Shown here one piece after another: positions 35,747 through 44,962 of a stretch of DNA of 64,000 nt. Position numbers and translations under genes: made by a program. The number at the start of each line of letters is the position of its first letter. Within the stretch, counting starts at the first letter, position 1. The notes under the pieces were generated by a model. It made no database searches, was not told the DNA's origin, and saw nothing but the letters and a program-made list of their open reading frames with translations. Source of the DNA: Antedon bifida (lineage: Eukaryota; Echinodermata; Crinoidea; Comatulida; Antedonidae); the NCBI GenBank assembly GCA_963402885.1, contig OY727096.1:21557820-21621819 (forward strand). The letters run 5' to 3'.

Positions 35747-36292
35747 TTCTATTTTACGAGAGAGTGAGAAATATTACACATTTGCTGACGGTGGTTTAAA
35801 ACACCCTAGGCCTATTACGCCGGATGGATCAATGGATCTAGGCCTAGTTGCTATGCTGTGTGCCCCTTTTTAAGTAGAAGGCTAGTAGGCCTAAAGTTAG
35901 CATCAGAAGCTTCTCTTGACCCGGTTATTTTACAGTTTACACAAATCGTTCTGAAAGCGGTTAAAAAATATACTTACTAATGTTACATTCACTTTATGTA
36001 GTTTAATAAAGCTTAATACGTACTTTTATGTCATTCTGCGATCACGTTAATTTCAAACATTGTGGTCGTCCGTTCTTATTCCAAACTTGGTGGTCGTCTT
36101 CAAAGTTTGGACGGGTTTCTGAATCATATGTGCAGGGTATAGTATAGGCTGATGCTGCAGTAGTCGCCGGTGATCAAGTATGCGGGGCAAATTATATAGT
36201 CTGCCATTGGATAAGTCATCAGGTCTACTTCCACGGCCAACCCACAACAACCATAAGATAGAAGTATATTCAAAGCGTCATTTTAACAATGG

Positions 36293-37161
36293 AGCATTCT
36301 CTACGGAGCGCCATTTATGCCTTTATTTACTTCCGAAATAGTTCTACGGTACTGGTCCAATGGTTCTATTTTATATCACTGTGCTTCACTGGTGCAAAAT
36401 TGGGTCCACTTGAGCACAGTGTATTAACATACGAAAAGATATTAAAATTCAGTGACTTGTTTCTATTTTATATCACTGTGCTCCCCTGGCGCCAAATTGA
36501 GTCCACTTGAGCACAGTGTATTAACATACGAAAAGATATTAAAATTCAGTGACTTATTTCTATTTTATATCACTGTGCTCCCCTGGCTCCAAATTGGGTC
36601 CACTTGAGCACAGTGTATTAACATACGAAAAGATATTAAAATTGAGTGACTTATTTCTATTTTATATCACTGTGCTCCACTGGCTCCAAAATGGGTCCAC
36701 TTGAGCACAGTGTATTAACATACGAAAAGATATTAAAATTCAGTGACTTATTTCTATTTTATATCACTGTGCTCCACTGGCTCCAAAATGGGTCCACTTG
36801 AGCACAGTGTATTAACATACGAAAAGATATTAAAATTCAGTGACTTATTTTTATTTTATATCACTGTGCTCCACTGGCTCCAAATTGGGTCCACTTGAGC
36901 ACAGTGTATACGAAAAGATATTAACATTCAGTGACTTGTTTCTATTTTATATCATTGTGCTCCCCTGGTGGCAAATTGGGTCCACTTGAGCACAGTGTAT
37001 TAACATATAAAAATATATTAAAATTAGTGCCTTATTTCTATTTTATATCACTGTGCTACACCGGTGGTCAATTTGGTCCACTGGACCAATACCGGTAGTA
37101 CTATTTCTATTTCGGAAGTAAATAAAGGCATAAATGGCGCTCCGTAGAAGTAGAGAATGCT
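36293..37161. mobile_element. TIR element with an internal satellite array
   Basis: The left terminus (36293 to about 36362: AGCATTCTCTACGGAGCGCC, then TTTATGCCTTTATTTACTTC, CGAAATAG, TACTGGTCCA) is mirrored by the right terminus (about 37067-37161) with small indels, giving TIRs of about 75-90 bp. Between them about seven direct repeats of roughly 100 bp fill the element. There is no transposase. This is the layout of a non-autonomous DNA transposon that has acquired or generated a satellite. Confidence 0.8.
36363..37066. repeat. About 100-bp satellite units inside the TIR element
   Basis: Unit TTCTATTTTATATCACTGTG, CTCCCCTGGC-x-CCAAATTG, GGTCCACTTGAGCACAGTG, TATTAACATACGAAAAGATA, TTAAAATTCAGTGACTTATT. 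CACTGTGCTC and GAGCACAGTG pair, so every unit can form a hairpin with a loop of about 30 nt. Copies differ mainly at CCCC/CCAC and in the loop. Confidence 0.88.
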
Positions 37162-37194
37162 TGATCGTCGAATAACGCTCTGAATATATATATA

Positions 37195-37503
37195 TATTAC
37201 ATAGCCTATGTAAATACGTGAACGTGATTGGTTGAAACTGCGTCACATGACTGTCGCTTCGAGGATCGTAAATCGTATATATCCTCGAGAACGATGATAT
37301 TGACTGAGTAATTTTCGCGTAATTATCGTGTCCCCTGTCATTAATCCTATACATTCTCGAGTTCGATGATATTGACTGTGTAATTTTCGTGTGGCAACAC
37401 TCGCGTTCGCCGATAAATAAACAAAAGTCATCTACTGGATTTGAACTCGGGTGGGAATTGTCACTCCATCGCAAGACAACGCTTCCGCCGTTGCGCCACG
37501 GAA
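37195..37503 (-). mobile_element. tRNA-derived SINE with tandem body repeats (minus strand)
   Basis: On the minus strand the head (37503 to about 37428) reads CTTCCGTGGCGCAACGGCGG (box A TGGCGCAACGG) and CCCGAGTTCAAATCCAG (box B), about 45 bp apart, as in a tRNA. The acceptor arms do not pair. The body contains two or three diverged repeats of GATGATATTGACT(G)-GTAATTTTCG with ATCCTATACATTCTCGAG or ATCCTCGAG. The open frame 37043-37525 is this SINE and the neighbouring TIR read through. Confidence 0.72.
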
Positions 37504-37684
37504 GTTGCTTCAAGAAATTATTCATCTAAACTATTTAAACTATGCATACATAGCGCCCTCATTTGTTATTAGTCCTCCCTAAATGTGATGAAACACCGTT
37601 TGTGATTGGTCAATACTCACGGTAGTAACCTAGTAACTAGTACGCGCTGAACATCCGGTGATTCGGCTTCTCGAAGAGAAGACG

Positions 37685-37840
37685 ATGAATTGTTTATTCG
37701 GCCTACCTGATTATAATATTATTATTAATAGGCTTATTGATGGAAATTCTTCTGTTAATTTAAACGACCTAGGCCTAAGTGAATATTTTATTGCCAAGGA
37801 ATCATTAATTAGTAATTATCTGTATATTATTCTTCGCAAG
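37685..37840 (+). CDS. Isolated first coding exon of an unidentified plus-strand gene
   Basis: The ATG at 37685 (gaagacgATGaat) opens 52 codons (MNCLFGLPDYNIIINRLIDG...NYLYIILRK) ending at a strong donor AAG/GTAAGG, phase 0. A TAGGCCTAG-rich stretch typical of first introns in this window follows. No compatible second exon is seen before the tandem array. The phase-0 acceptor of array gene A exon 3 (39533) is a formal but unsupported partner. It may be a gene whose later exons were displaced or lost when the array formed. Family not recognised. Confidence 0.35.
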
Positions 37841-37949
37841 GTAAGGTGTCTAGCTAGGCAGGAGGCTTGTTTACATACAATACAAATACTATAGAATAGG
37901 AGGCCTAGCCTAGCTTCACCAGCAGACTTGTTCTTGGCTATATAATATA

Positions 37950-38135
37950 ACAGATATTGCCTTTTATATCGGTTAAATATAAGATTTGACATCCCCTTGG
38001 GAATGATATTATGTTCTCGGGGAATATATATTTCCCTCAGCTGGCGCTTCGGGAAATATATATTCCCTCGAACATAATATCATTCCCTCGGGGATGTCAA
38101 ATCTTATATTTAACCTCTAAGCAGTCAATATCTGT
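37950..38135. mobile_element. Near-perfect foldback element at the left edge of the array
   Basis: The arms of about 75 bp run from GGTTAAATATAAGATTTGAC, ATCCCC-x-GGGAATGATAT, TATGTTC to the inverted copy ending GTCAAATCTTATATTTAACC. A loop of 14 bases (TCAGCTGGCGCTTC) is nested in an inner hairpin GGGAATATATATTTCCC-type stem. The outer words ACAGATATTG/CAATATCTGT extend the inverted repeat. It ends about 190 bp before the first array unit. Confidence 0.8.
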
Positions 38136-38529
38136 ATAATATTAGGATGGATAACCTCATGAGGTAAACCACAAAAATAAACAGTACACTCTGATTTAAC
38201 ATGAAACGAATTAAACTTGTTAATCTAATTAGATAGTTAACTTTAATAATCTTTATTTTATTTCACATCAAAGTATAATAATTGCCCTAACCATTTTTAT
38301 ACCTCCATGCCCTAACCATAACAATAATAACTTACCGCGCAACACGTTCATCGCGTCGCATGGTAGCATAATTGCGCGCTAGGTATCCATCACAACAGCT
38401 AGCTATAGCAACTTAACAACACAAATCATCTACAGCTTGATATATCAACTGTGTATGAAATACTGAGCGATAAATTCCGAATTATCTTCGTAATTATTAT
38501 CAATTTAATTAAGTTATTGCGTACAAACA

Positions 38530-40489
38530 ATGGAAAAGGTTCCAACGAACCGTGGTGAGTGGAGAAATCATTTAGAAACTTTTTATATAAATAGAAATAA
38601 TAGTTGAAATGAATGACATTTTTTTTTGTTTTTTGGACACGATAAATTTCTTCACTGTGAAAATATTCACCCATCATTAGGATAGACCTATATTAATTGT
38701 GTGTGGCCAGAAGATAAATTGCCTAGGTAGCTTTACAGTGTACTTATCCTTTTTTAATATTTGCAGACATAATTGTCAACGAAACGTTCGGGCCTGTCAT
38801 CCAAGGACTAAAACCAATATCGAGTTTCAGTGGGAAGACAAAGGCACAAGGAAACGATGCTACAAAGACCAGCATCAATGATTTGGCAGTCAAGCCAAAG
38901 GTTGAACGTCCTCAGCACAGGATTAAGCCACCAGTTGCACCAAAACCAGCGAAGAAAAGTGTAAGAATGATGGCTTATTCAATCCATGATGGCAATATTG
39001 TAAAAGAGGACAAGTTGCATCAGATTAAGCCACCAGTTGCACCAAAACCATCAAAGAAAAGTGTAAAAAAGATGGAGCATTCAATCCAAGGTGTTGGCAA
39101 TATTGTAAAAGAGGACAAGTTAAAAAAGCCACCCAAAATAATCGGCTGGGCGAAACTCCTTGGCAACACCAAAACAAGAGGTGCATCTGTGAAAAATATG
39201 ACACAGAACTTAATGCAGGTAAATAGACAGGTACTGTACGGACATACAATAATGCCATTTCTTTTTTTGTCTGTTATTCACAGGATTTAGTGCATCTCTC
39301 ACAATCATCATGATTTTTCTCAACTGGTGGCCATATCCTAAAGTTTATTTTTTAATGCCTCATTTGACTGTTTTATGAATTTTATATACATTTTACAAGT
39401 AATTTTACATAGTGTATATGTAATTACATTTTTGTGTGGTAAACAATTAACGATTCTTTTCTAAGAACATGGTCATTTTTTAGTACTGTAAGCTGCTTTA
39501 ATTATACCCATATTCATCGTTTAATTTTACAGGCTTCTCATGTTGAAGACATCCCAGTTCCACGAAAATCAACTCGAAATATGGCAGATAGTTTTGTTGA
39601 TAAAAAGGTTGAAGACAATAACATGTTCCTTGACGATAGTACCCCAGATGCCGTTGCAGTCACTACAAAAGTGAAGGATTACATTGGAGAAATTGACAAA
39701 AATGCCGTGGATGAGTACATCTCCGGCATTATCTCAACCAGCATGAAGACTGTCGATGTAACCAACACCTTGATTGACAACACCATCTCTGACATTAATA
39801 TTGACGACACATTGTCCAACGGCAAGATTGAAAACACTGTCTCTGATGTCGAGATTGTTGACACCCTCTCCGATGCCAAGATTTACAACACCATCCTTGA
39901 TGTTGAAATTGATGACCCCATCCCTGATGTTGAGATTGACATCAATGCAGTCAGACAGTATGTCGCTGAAATTATTCGCTACAGCAGTTATGTCATCGCC
40001 ACGGACAAGGCAGATGAAAAGGATAGTAAGACTTTCGAAAATGCCGTTCCAACCTGCAAGCCAAGCGAAGGTGATTTATTTTATTACATAAAAATAAACA
40101 TTTCATTTTAATTACTAATACAAATAGTACTATATTATTAAAAACAAACATGGCATTTATTCCTTACAGACAATTTGGCTGGTGATGTCCCTGCTAACCA
40201 GAATTCTACAGATGTACCACGAGCAGGAATTTTCAGGCGGCTTTTCCGCAGACTTCGACGAGGCATCCGTAATATCGGTTGCCACAGAACACTGACAGAG
40301 GAAATCCAGGATACTACCGGTGAAGATATCGACAGCACAGATGCCAGTGCCAATGATGCCAGTGCCAATGACGTCAGCAATGATGACAGTGATCTTGCAG
40401 CGAATGATGAAGAAGTTGACACCATTGATCCTGTTCACAATACTTCACGCCACAGGTTCCTCTCTGCATTGTTATGCTACAAACACTAA
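38530..40489 (+). CDS. Array gene copy A, short form, four exons, unknown family
   Basis: Exons are 38530-38554, 38767-39218, 39533-40070 and 40170-40489 (1335 nt, 444 aa). The N-terminus is MEKVPTNRDIIVNETFGPVI. Exon 2 has only two Pro/Lys repeats (IKPPVAPKPAKKS and IKPPVAPKPSKKS) before KKPPKIIGWAKLLGNT. Unlike copies B-D, exon 2 ends at NLMQ with a donor where the others read on into an acidic DNNGLDWSDDEDE segment. Exon 3 begins with its own sequence (ASHVEDIPVPRKSTRNMADS) before joining the shared DNNMFLDDSTPDAV. The rest follows the family plan: acidic repeats, GIFRRLFRRLRRGIRNIG and an Asp/Asn/Ser tail ending SALLCYKH. No signal peptide or membrane segment, so probably intracellular. 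The longer open frame starting at 38883 is only the internal part of exon 2. Function unknown. Confidence 0.8.
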
Positions 40490-40624
40490 TCAAGTGCAAT
40501 ATTATACAGAATCAACTAATTATCAATATTACTGCAAAATTTTATATATAAAATGGATTTTATAACTATATATTATATTTTTTAACCAGAATGATAAATA
40601 TTATTATGTCTCATATTATATCAA

Positions 40625-40813
40625 ATGCTTAAATATAAGATTTCAAAGATTTTCAAAATATTGCCTTTGCATTTATTATTTGCCTTTGTGTTCAATGTTC
40701 ATTCACATATGGGACTACGAATTTTACCAGTTAATGCTGATGAGGTTATGTTATATGGTGATGATGAAATAAACATAACACATACATTATTATATTTATT
40801 CAATATCCACTAG
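40625..40813 (+). other. 62-codon frame downstream of each array gene (3' UTR or small secreted peptide)
   Basis: MLKYKISKIFKILPLHLLFA...HTLLYLFNIH is open in all four units (also 47472-47660, 54860-55048 and 62736-62924). It starts about 135 nt after the array gene stop. The first 27 residues look like a signal peptide (basic start, hydrophobic LLFAFVFNV, then HSH). The few differences between copies (H/R, R/Q, V/G, T/M/I, L/F) are mostly amino-acid changing and show no protein constraint. Conservation is explained by recent duplication, so a 3' UTR is the safer reading. Confidence 0.2.
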
Positions 40814-41479
40814 AAAAATAGATGATGATGTTGAAACAGAAAATGAATAATAAATCTAAAAGAACTCAAGAAATACATTAATTTCTCTTTAAAAAAGTTT
40901 ATTAACATTGGATGTTTTAGCAAATTAGTTTATTATTAAAAACAAAATTCAGCAAAATTTGAATTATCAAATTAAGCCATACTGACATGATCCAACGAAT
41001 CATGATTTGCATAATTTATGATGCAATAATTGAAATACACTTAACCAAGATATTTCACTTAAGTCAATAAATATATGGATTTCACTTAAGTGATATTCAG
41101 TTAGATAGGAATTTTTTATTTTTTATTTTAGGATATTTCCTTTAGATAGTGTGATATATGTAGGGCTACAGGTTCCTAGAAACTCTATTCCTACCACCAA
41201 TCCACTACAATAGATGATCTCATTTGCCTTCTCATCCCACCTTGTTAGCAAGGCACCTAACAGTCAATCAATGTTTTAAAAAACAGTATTACTAGATGTT
41301 AAAATTCCATTGAAGCAATAAAACTCCTTCTTTGGGACACCCCTAGGGATTACTTTTCCATGAAACGAACGACAGGAAACATATTGGTGTTGACAACAGT
41401 CAACACATATTCAGGGGACAGACCATTATTAAGGCGGCACTCATATTAAGGGGACAATCTGTATAGTGAAACAACATAC
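40814..41479. other. Unit spacer between the array gene and METTL3 fragment
   Basis: AT-rich. It includes CACTTAAC/CACTTAAGTCAATAAATA words that resemble the interior of the element at 14632-15372, suggesting an old related MITE. The same spacer occurs at about 47661-48313, 55049-55719 and 62925-63595. No gene seen. Confidence 0.45.
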
Positions 41480-41961
41480 CAATTTGGCTGTACATTATGC
41501 ATCCTCCCAAACTCCTCAATCTTGCGTTTTCCTGGTGAAAGTCGCTCAATCAATCCATATATTTCATCTGGTTTGTGACTTGTCTCTCTCACTTCGGCTA
41601 AAATGACATCACAATCAAGGCCCCTATTATACCCTGCAGGGTCACCCTTGACCCCAACCTACATGAATAAATATAACAGATAAAATAGTTTCCATAAAAT
41701 TAAATCACAAAGATTTTCTGTAGAGAAAAGCCAACAAATTGTCTTTATGAGTGTCATAACTTGATTATGATTTCTCAATAAGCTAGACGATTCAAACTAA
41801 CGAAAAGAACTGAATTCACAATAAATACACATTTACAAAATAAATACAGCTTGATTTACCAATGTTCTTTCCCATGATTCAACCAATGACCTGTCCTTCC
41901 TGTTCAGATTAACCTCTGAAGCTGGTTGGTCTTTACCCAGATGATTTCATCAACTTTATAT
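41480..41961 (-). pseudogene. METTL3: METTL3 two-exon fragment, unit A (broken)
   Basis: The exon at 41961-41860 encodes [16 protein letters not shown] then a stop (TGA where B-D have CGA) and [14 protein letters not shown]. The exon at 41658-41480 encodes VGVKGDPAGYNRGLDCDVI, EVRETSHKPDEIYGLIERLS and HNVQPNW up to a donor. These are the C-terminal part of the MT-A70 methyltransferase domain of METTL3, which installs m6A in mRNA. The upstream SAM-binding DPPW exon and the final exon are absent. A 4-nt deletion before the donor of the first exon (CATTG/GTAAATC instead of CATTGTTTG/GTAAATC) also breaks the phase. A 3-nt deletion near the acceptor is in frame. Confidence 0.9.
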
Positions 41962-42217
41962 CTGGTTAAATTCAAATGTAAATGTATGGTCACCCATCAA
42001 TAAAAAATAAACTCTGTACAAATAGGCAATAAATATAATAATATCGCATTCCTATGAGAACTGAGAATACTCAATAGGTAGGAATCTTGATATTTTACAC
42101 ATGCTTGCTTGTAGTCCCAATATGTAGTCAGTGTGTTGCTTCTAGGGAAAAAAACAAAAAACGAGTACACTGGATGTTCTCTTAGCAAGCGAAAAGTTAT
42201 GTAACATAGACTTCTTC

Positions 42218-43420
42218 TACCAGGGATCCATGATTTTGTGAAAGGGGGGTGGGGCGCAACTTTAGAGAGTCCGCACCAACTCAGACCCACCATGGTTGGG
42301 ACTGAGTTGAGACGATTTTGAAAATTTAACACCTCTAGATGGTCGGAAATGGCACTCTCACGTTAAATAAATGTATTAAAAATTGATATTTTAAATATGA
42401 AAACTGAAGTACTAGCCTATTAAAGAGTGACATTTTCCCAATAGGCTTATTTTGAGTAAAAGCGTCACAACAGGGCGTTTCGCGCAAGTCAGCGTTTGCA
42501 CGTACATGGCGGGAAAAGGTGCCTGTCCAGGGCCGTCGACAGAACATGTTATTAAATGACGCCCCAGATGGCCGGAAAAAATGGTACTCTCGCACATAAA
42601 ATTGATGATAAATGGCACCTCTAATTTGCAGGAAAAGACACTCATATGTAGCATGCATGCTACCAATGAGCAAAACGATCATACTCTTCCCTCCAATAAA
42701 CACACGCGATTAATTACAGGACGATATAACATTTTGTTGCCTATTTCATTCACTCAGTATTTAGTTTTGATTGCGTTGCGTTCAAGTTCAATTCGAACGT
42801 ACATCTAGGGGAAGCCCCGAAAAAAATCGCAAATTTAATGCTTATTATAGATCAATATTTATTTACATCAATTTGTTGAAGAAATCAAATATATAAATAT
42901 AATAGGTATTGATACAGTGGGTGGCCTAGGAAAAAAAATCGGTTGCTAATGTATACTACCACAGTACACAGTTACCTCAGTTAGTGTACTATATTATTAT
43001 TAACATTATTATCCTCTATAATGATGATCTGTAGGTAACCACGCCGTGCCAATTTTGACGTATATACACTTTTATTTATGCTTGCTGACTGCCAGCGATA
43101 TAAACAATGGGTAGGCCTACGCGGTTGTAAGTTCGTGCCCGAGTATGGGTACGATACACGCGTCAATATCATGTTACATCCAGGGACCAAAATGCGTTTC
43201 AGGTGAAAATAGGCTATTCATTTCGCAACTCTTAGAAATTTACAGACAGCAACGGCAATGGAGACCTCTAATAAAAAGTAAATTAGCACGGTGCTGAATG
43301 TGTTTTAACCAAAAGTGAAAGTACTTTACTCTTTTTTACGCTTTTTCCCCCATTTTTTTTCCCTTATGGTAGGATAATTTTTTTCCTCCAGATTTATGGG
43401 GGGGGGGGGGGGGGGGGGGG
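42218..43420. mobile_element. hAT-like segment, unit A: left end kept, right end lost
   Basis: Begins at CCAGGGATCCATGATTTTGT followed by a G-rich tract (compare CAGAGGCGGATCCAGG in B). The interior is shared with B and C. The right end stops in 23 G and is joined directly to LINE sequence without the CCTGGATCCGCCACTG terminus. Confidence 0.55.
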
Positions 43421-43433
43421 CGTGCGGAGGGAA

Positions 43434-44172
43434 TTCACGAGTTCACGATTCGACAGGAAAGAATGCAACCGATTCAGTAAGTTCCCACAAAAGCCATACT
43501 TGTGCAATTTATCCATGGATAGGGTGGCTAACTCTGTCAAATGCCTTTGACCAGTCAAGGAAAATTGCATCGATACGGGGTGGATTGCGTCTATCCAAGC
43601 ATTCCGCCCAATTATGAAAAATAGTGACAAGTTGGGTAATGCAGGATTTCTTGTGAGAGAAACCGTGTTGGAATTAGGGTATGATACCATGTTTATCAGT
43701 ATGAGCTAGCAAATGTTTCGCAATAAGTCGCTCAAGCACTTTACCTACAATTACGGATGTAAGGGATATGGGACTATAGTTGAGAGGATATCTGTTAGCG
43801 GGCCAGAGTTATGGATAGGGATAGTATGTGAATGTTTCCAATCAGAAGGAACTTCACCCAGAGTTATGGATAGGGATAATATGTGCATGTTTCCAATCAG
43901 AACTTTACCCAGAGTCAAAGATATGTTAAAATTTTGGTTAAAACAGGAATAACAGAAAAAGAAGTTTAAGCATTCGAGCAGAAATGCCATCAGGTCCAGG
44001 GGATTTAGAAACAGCCAGAGAAGTAATTACTGATTTCACCTCATCCTCTCGAACCTGTAATTGTTTCATGATATCAACACCAGAATGGCATCAGAACTCA
44101 GAAACAGGAGGCATGCAGAGAGAGGATGCACGTGCTGTCAAGATCGCTCGAAAGAGGGCGGGAACTTTTTAA
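43434..44172 (-). mobile_element. LINE reverse-transcriptase remnant, unit A (truncated)
   Basis: The minus strand encodes KSPGPDGISA, then VGKVLERLIAKHL, LIPNSNTVSLTRNPA and LHKYGFCGNLLNRLHSFLSN in shifting frames. These correspond to the finger and palm region of a CR1/Jockey-like RT. The catalytic YADD part is deleted at the G run. Non-functional. Confidence 0.75.
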
Positions 44173-44962
44173 ATAAAAGGAGTAATTAACGGTATGATTT
44201 CTATTTTTAGGCCAATAGTAGGAACTTCACACACATATTTGCGTGTGTGCGCTCAACGCGTAGAAGTTATGCAAATTGCTGTTTTTGTAAATATTTAGCG
44301 TTTTAACTTTACATATTTTACTACGTGTTACTGTATGTTATCGTGTTTCAATTATTGTACCGTTGTTGTATAGCCTACTAGAGCCTAGGCCCTAGCCTAT
44401 ATTTATTGTCCTGAACTAGCCTAACCTTACACTGCGCACGTACTACGCGCTTCGTGTGGATATTGTGTGGTTTCTACACTCCGTATAGTTTATTTAATTC
44501 GAGCCTAGGATACTTCCAGCTTATAGGATACTTCCTTCCAGCTTTGGTTGGACATCATTCGACTGCTACAATACAACATTACCGTATTCTAAATAGGGTA
44601 AGTAAACATTACAATATCTATGATAATAGATAACGATTAACGAAGTTTTAAAAGTAGACCATTACTTACCTTGAAATCCACCCAATATGACATAGGGCCT
44701 ATTATCTTTCATGAGATTTTCGTATCACACAGAGTGTGGAAAGGTTGCTCTTAATTAACTTAACTTACCGCGCAACGTGTTCATCGCGTCGCATGGTAGC
44801 ATAATTGCGCGCTAGGTATCCATCACAACAGCTAGCTATAGCAACTTAACAACACAAATCATCTACAGCTTGATATATCAACTGTGTATGAAATACTGAG
44901 CGATAAATTCCGAATTATCTTCGTAATTATTATCAATTTAATTAAGTTATTGCGTACAAACA

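Larger units (their letters stand above)
38329..44761. repeat. Tandem array unit A (6433 bp)
   Basis: Starts at AACTTACCGCGCAACACGTT and runs to the next occurrence of that boundary. It carries the short version of the array gene, the METTL3 fragment, the left end of the hAT-like element (about 42218), a 23-G run at 43398-43420 and a deleted LINE RT. It lacks the RT part downstream of SNRE and the right TIR that B and C carry. It is the most diverged unit. Confidence 0.93.

Noticed and set aside
36053-36250. 65-aa minus frame upstream of the satellite element
   Set aside because: No domain, no splice signals, not repeated elsewhere.
37043-37525. 160-aa minus frame
   Set aside because: It is the tRNA-derived SINE and the right TIR of the satellite element read through; no protein features.
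33187-38300. Last exon of METTL3 to the left of the array
   Set aside because: I looked on the minus strand for the expected C-terminal sequence after HNVQPNW and found none, so the array does not sit between the halves of an intact METTL3 in this window.
40138-40438. Minus-strand frames of 93-95 aa over exon 4 of the array genes
   Set aside because: Antisense shadows of the real exon, which has correct splice sites on the plus strand. The same applies to minus frames over exons 2 and 3 and to the overlapping plus frame MTTPSLTLIL.
43394-43690. 98-aa minus frame with a polyproline tail
   Set aside because: The prolines are the 23-G homopolymer; the rest is decayed LINE RT.
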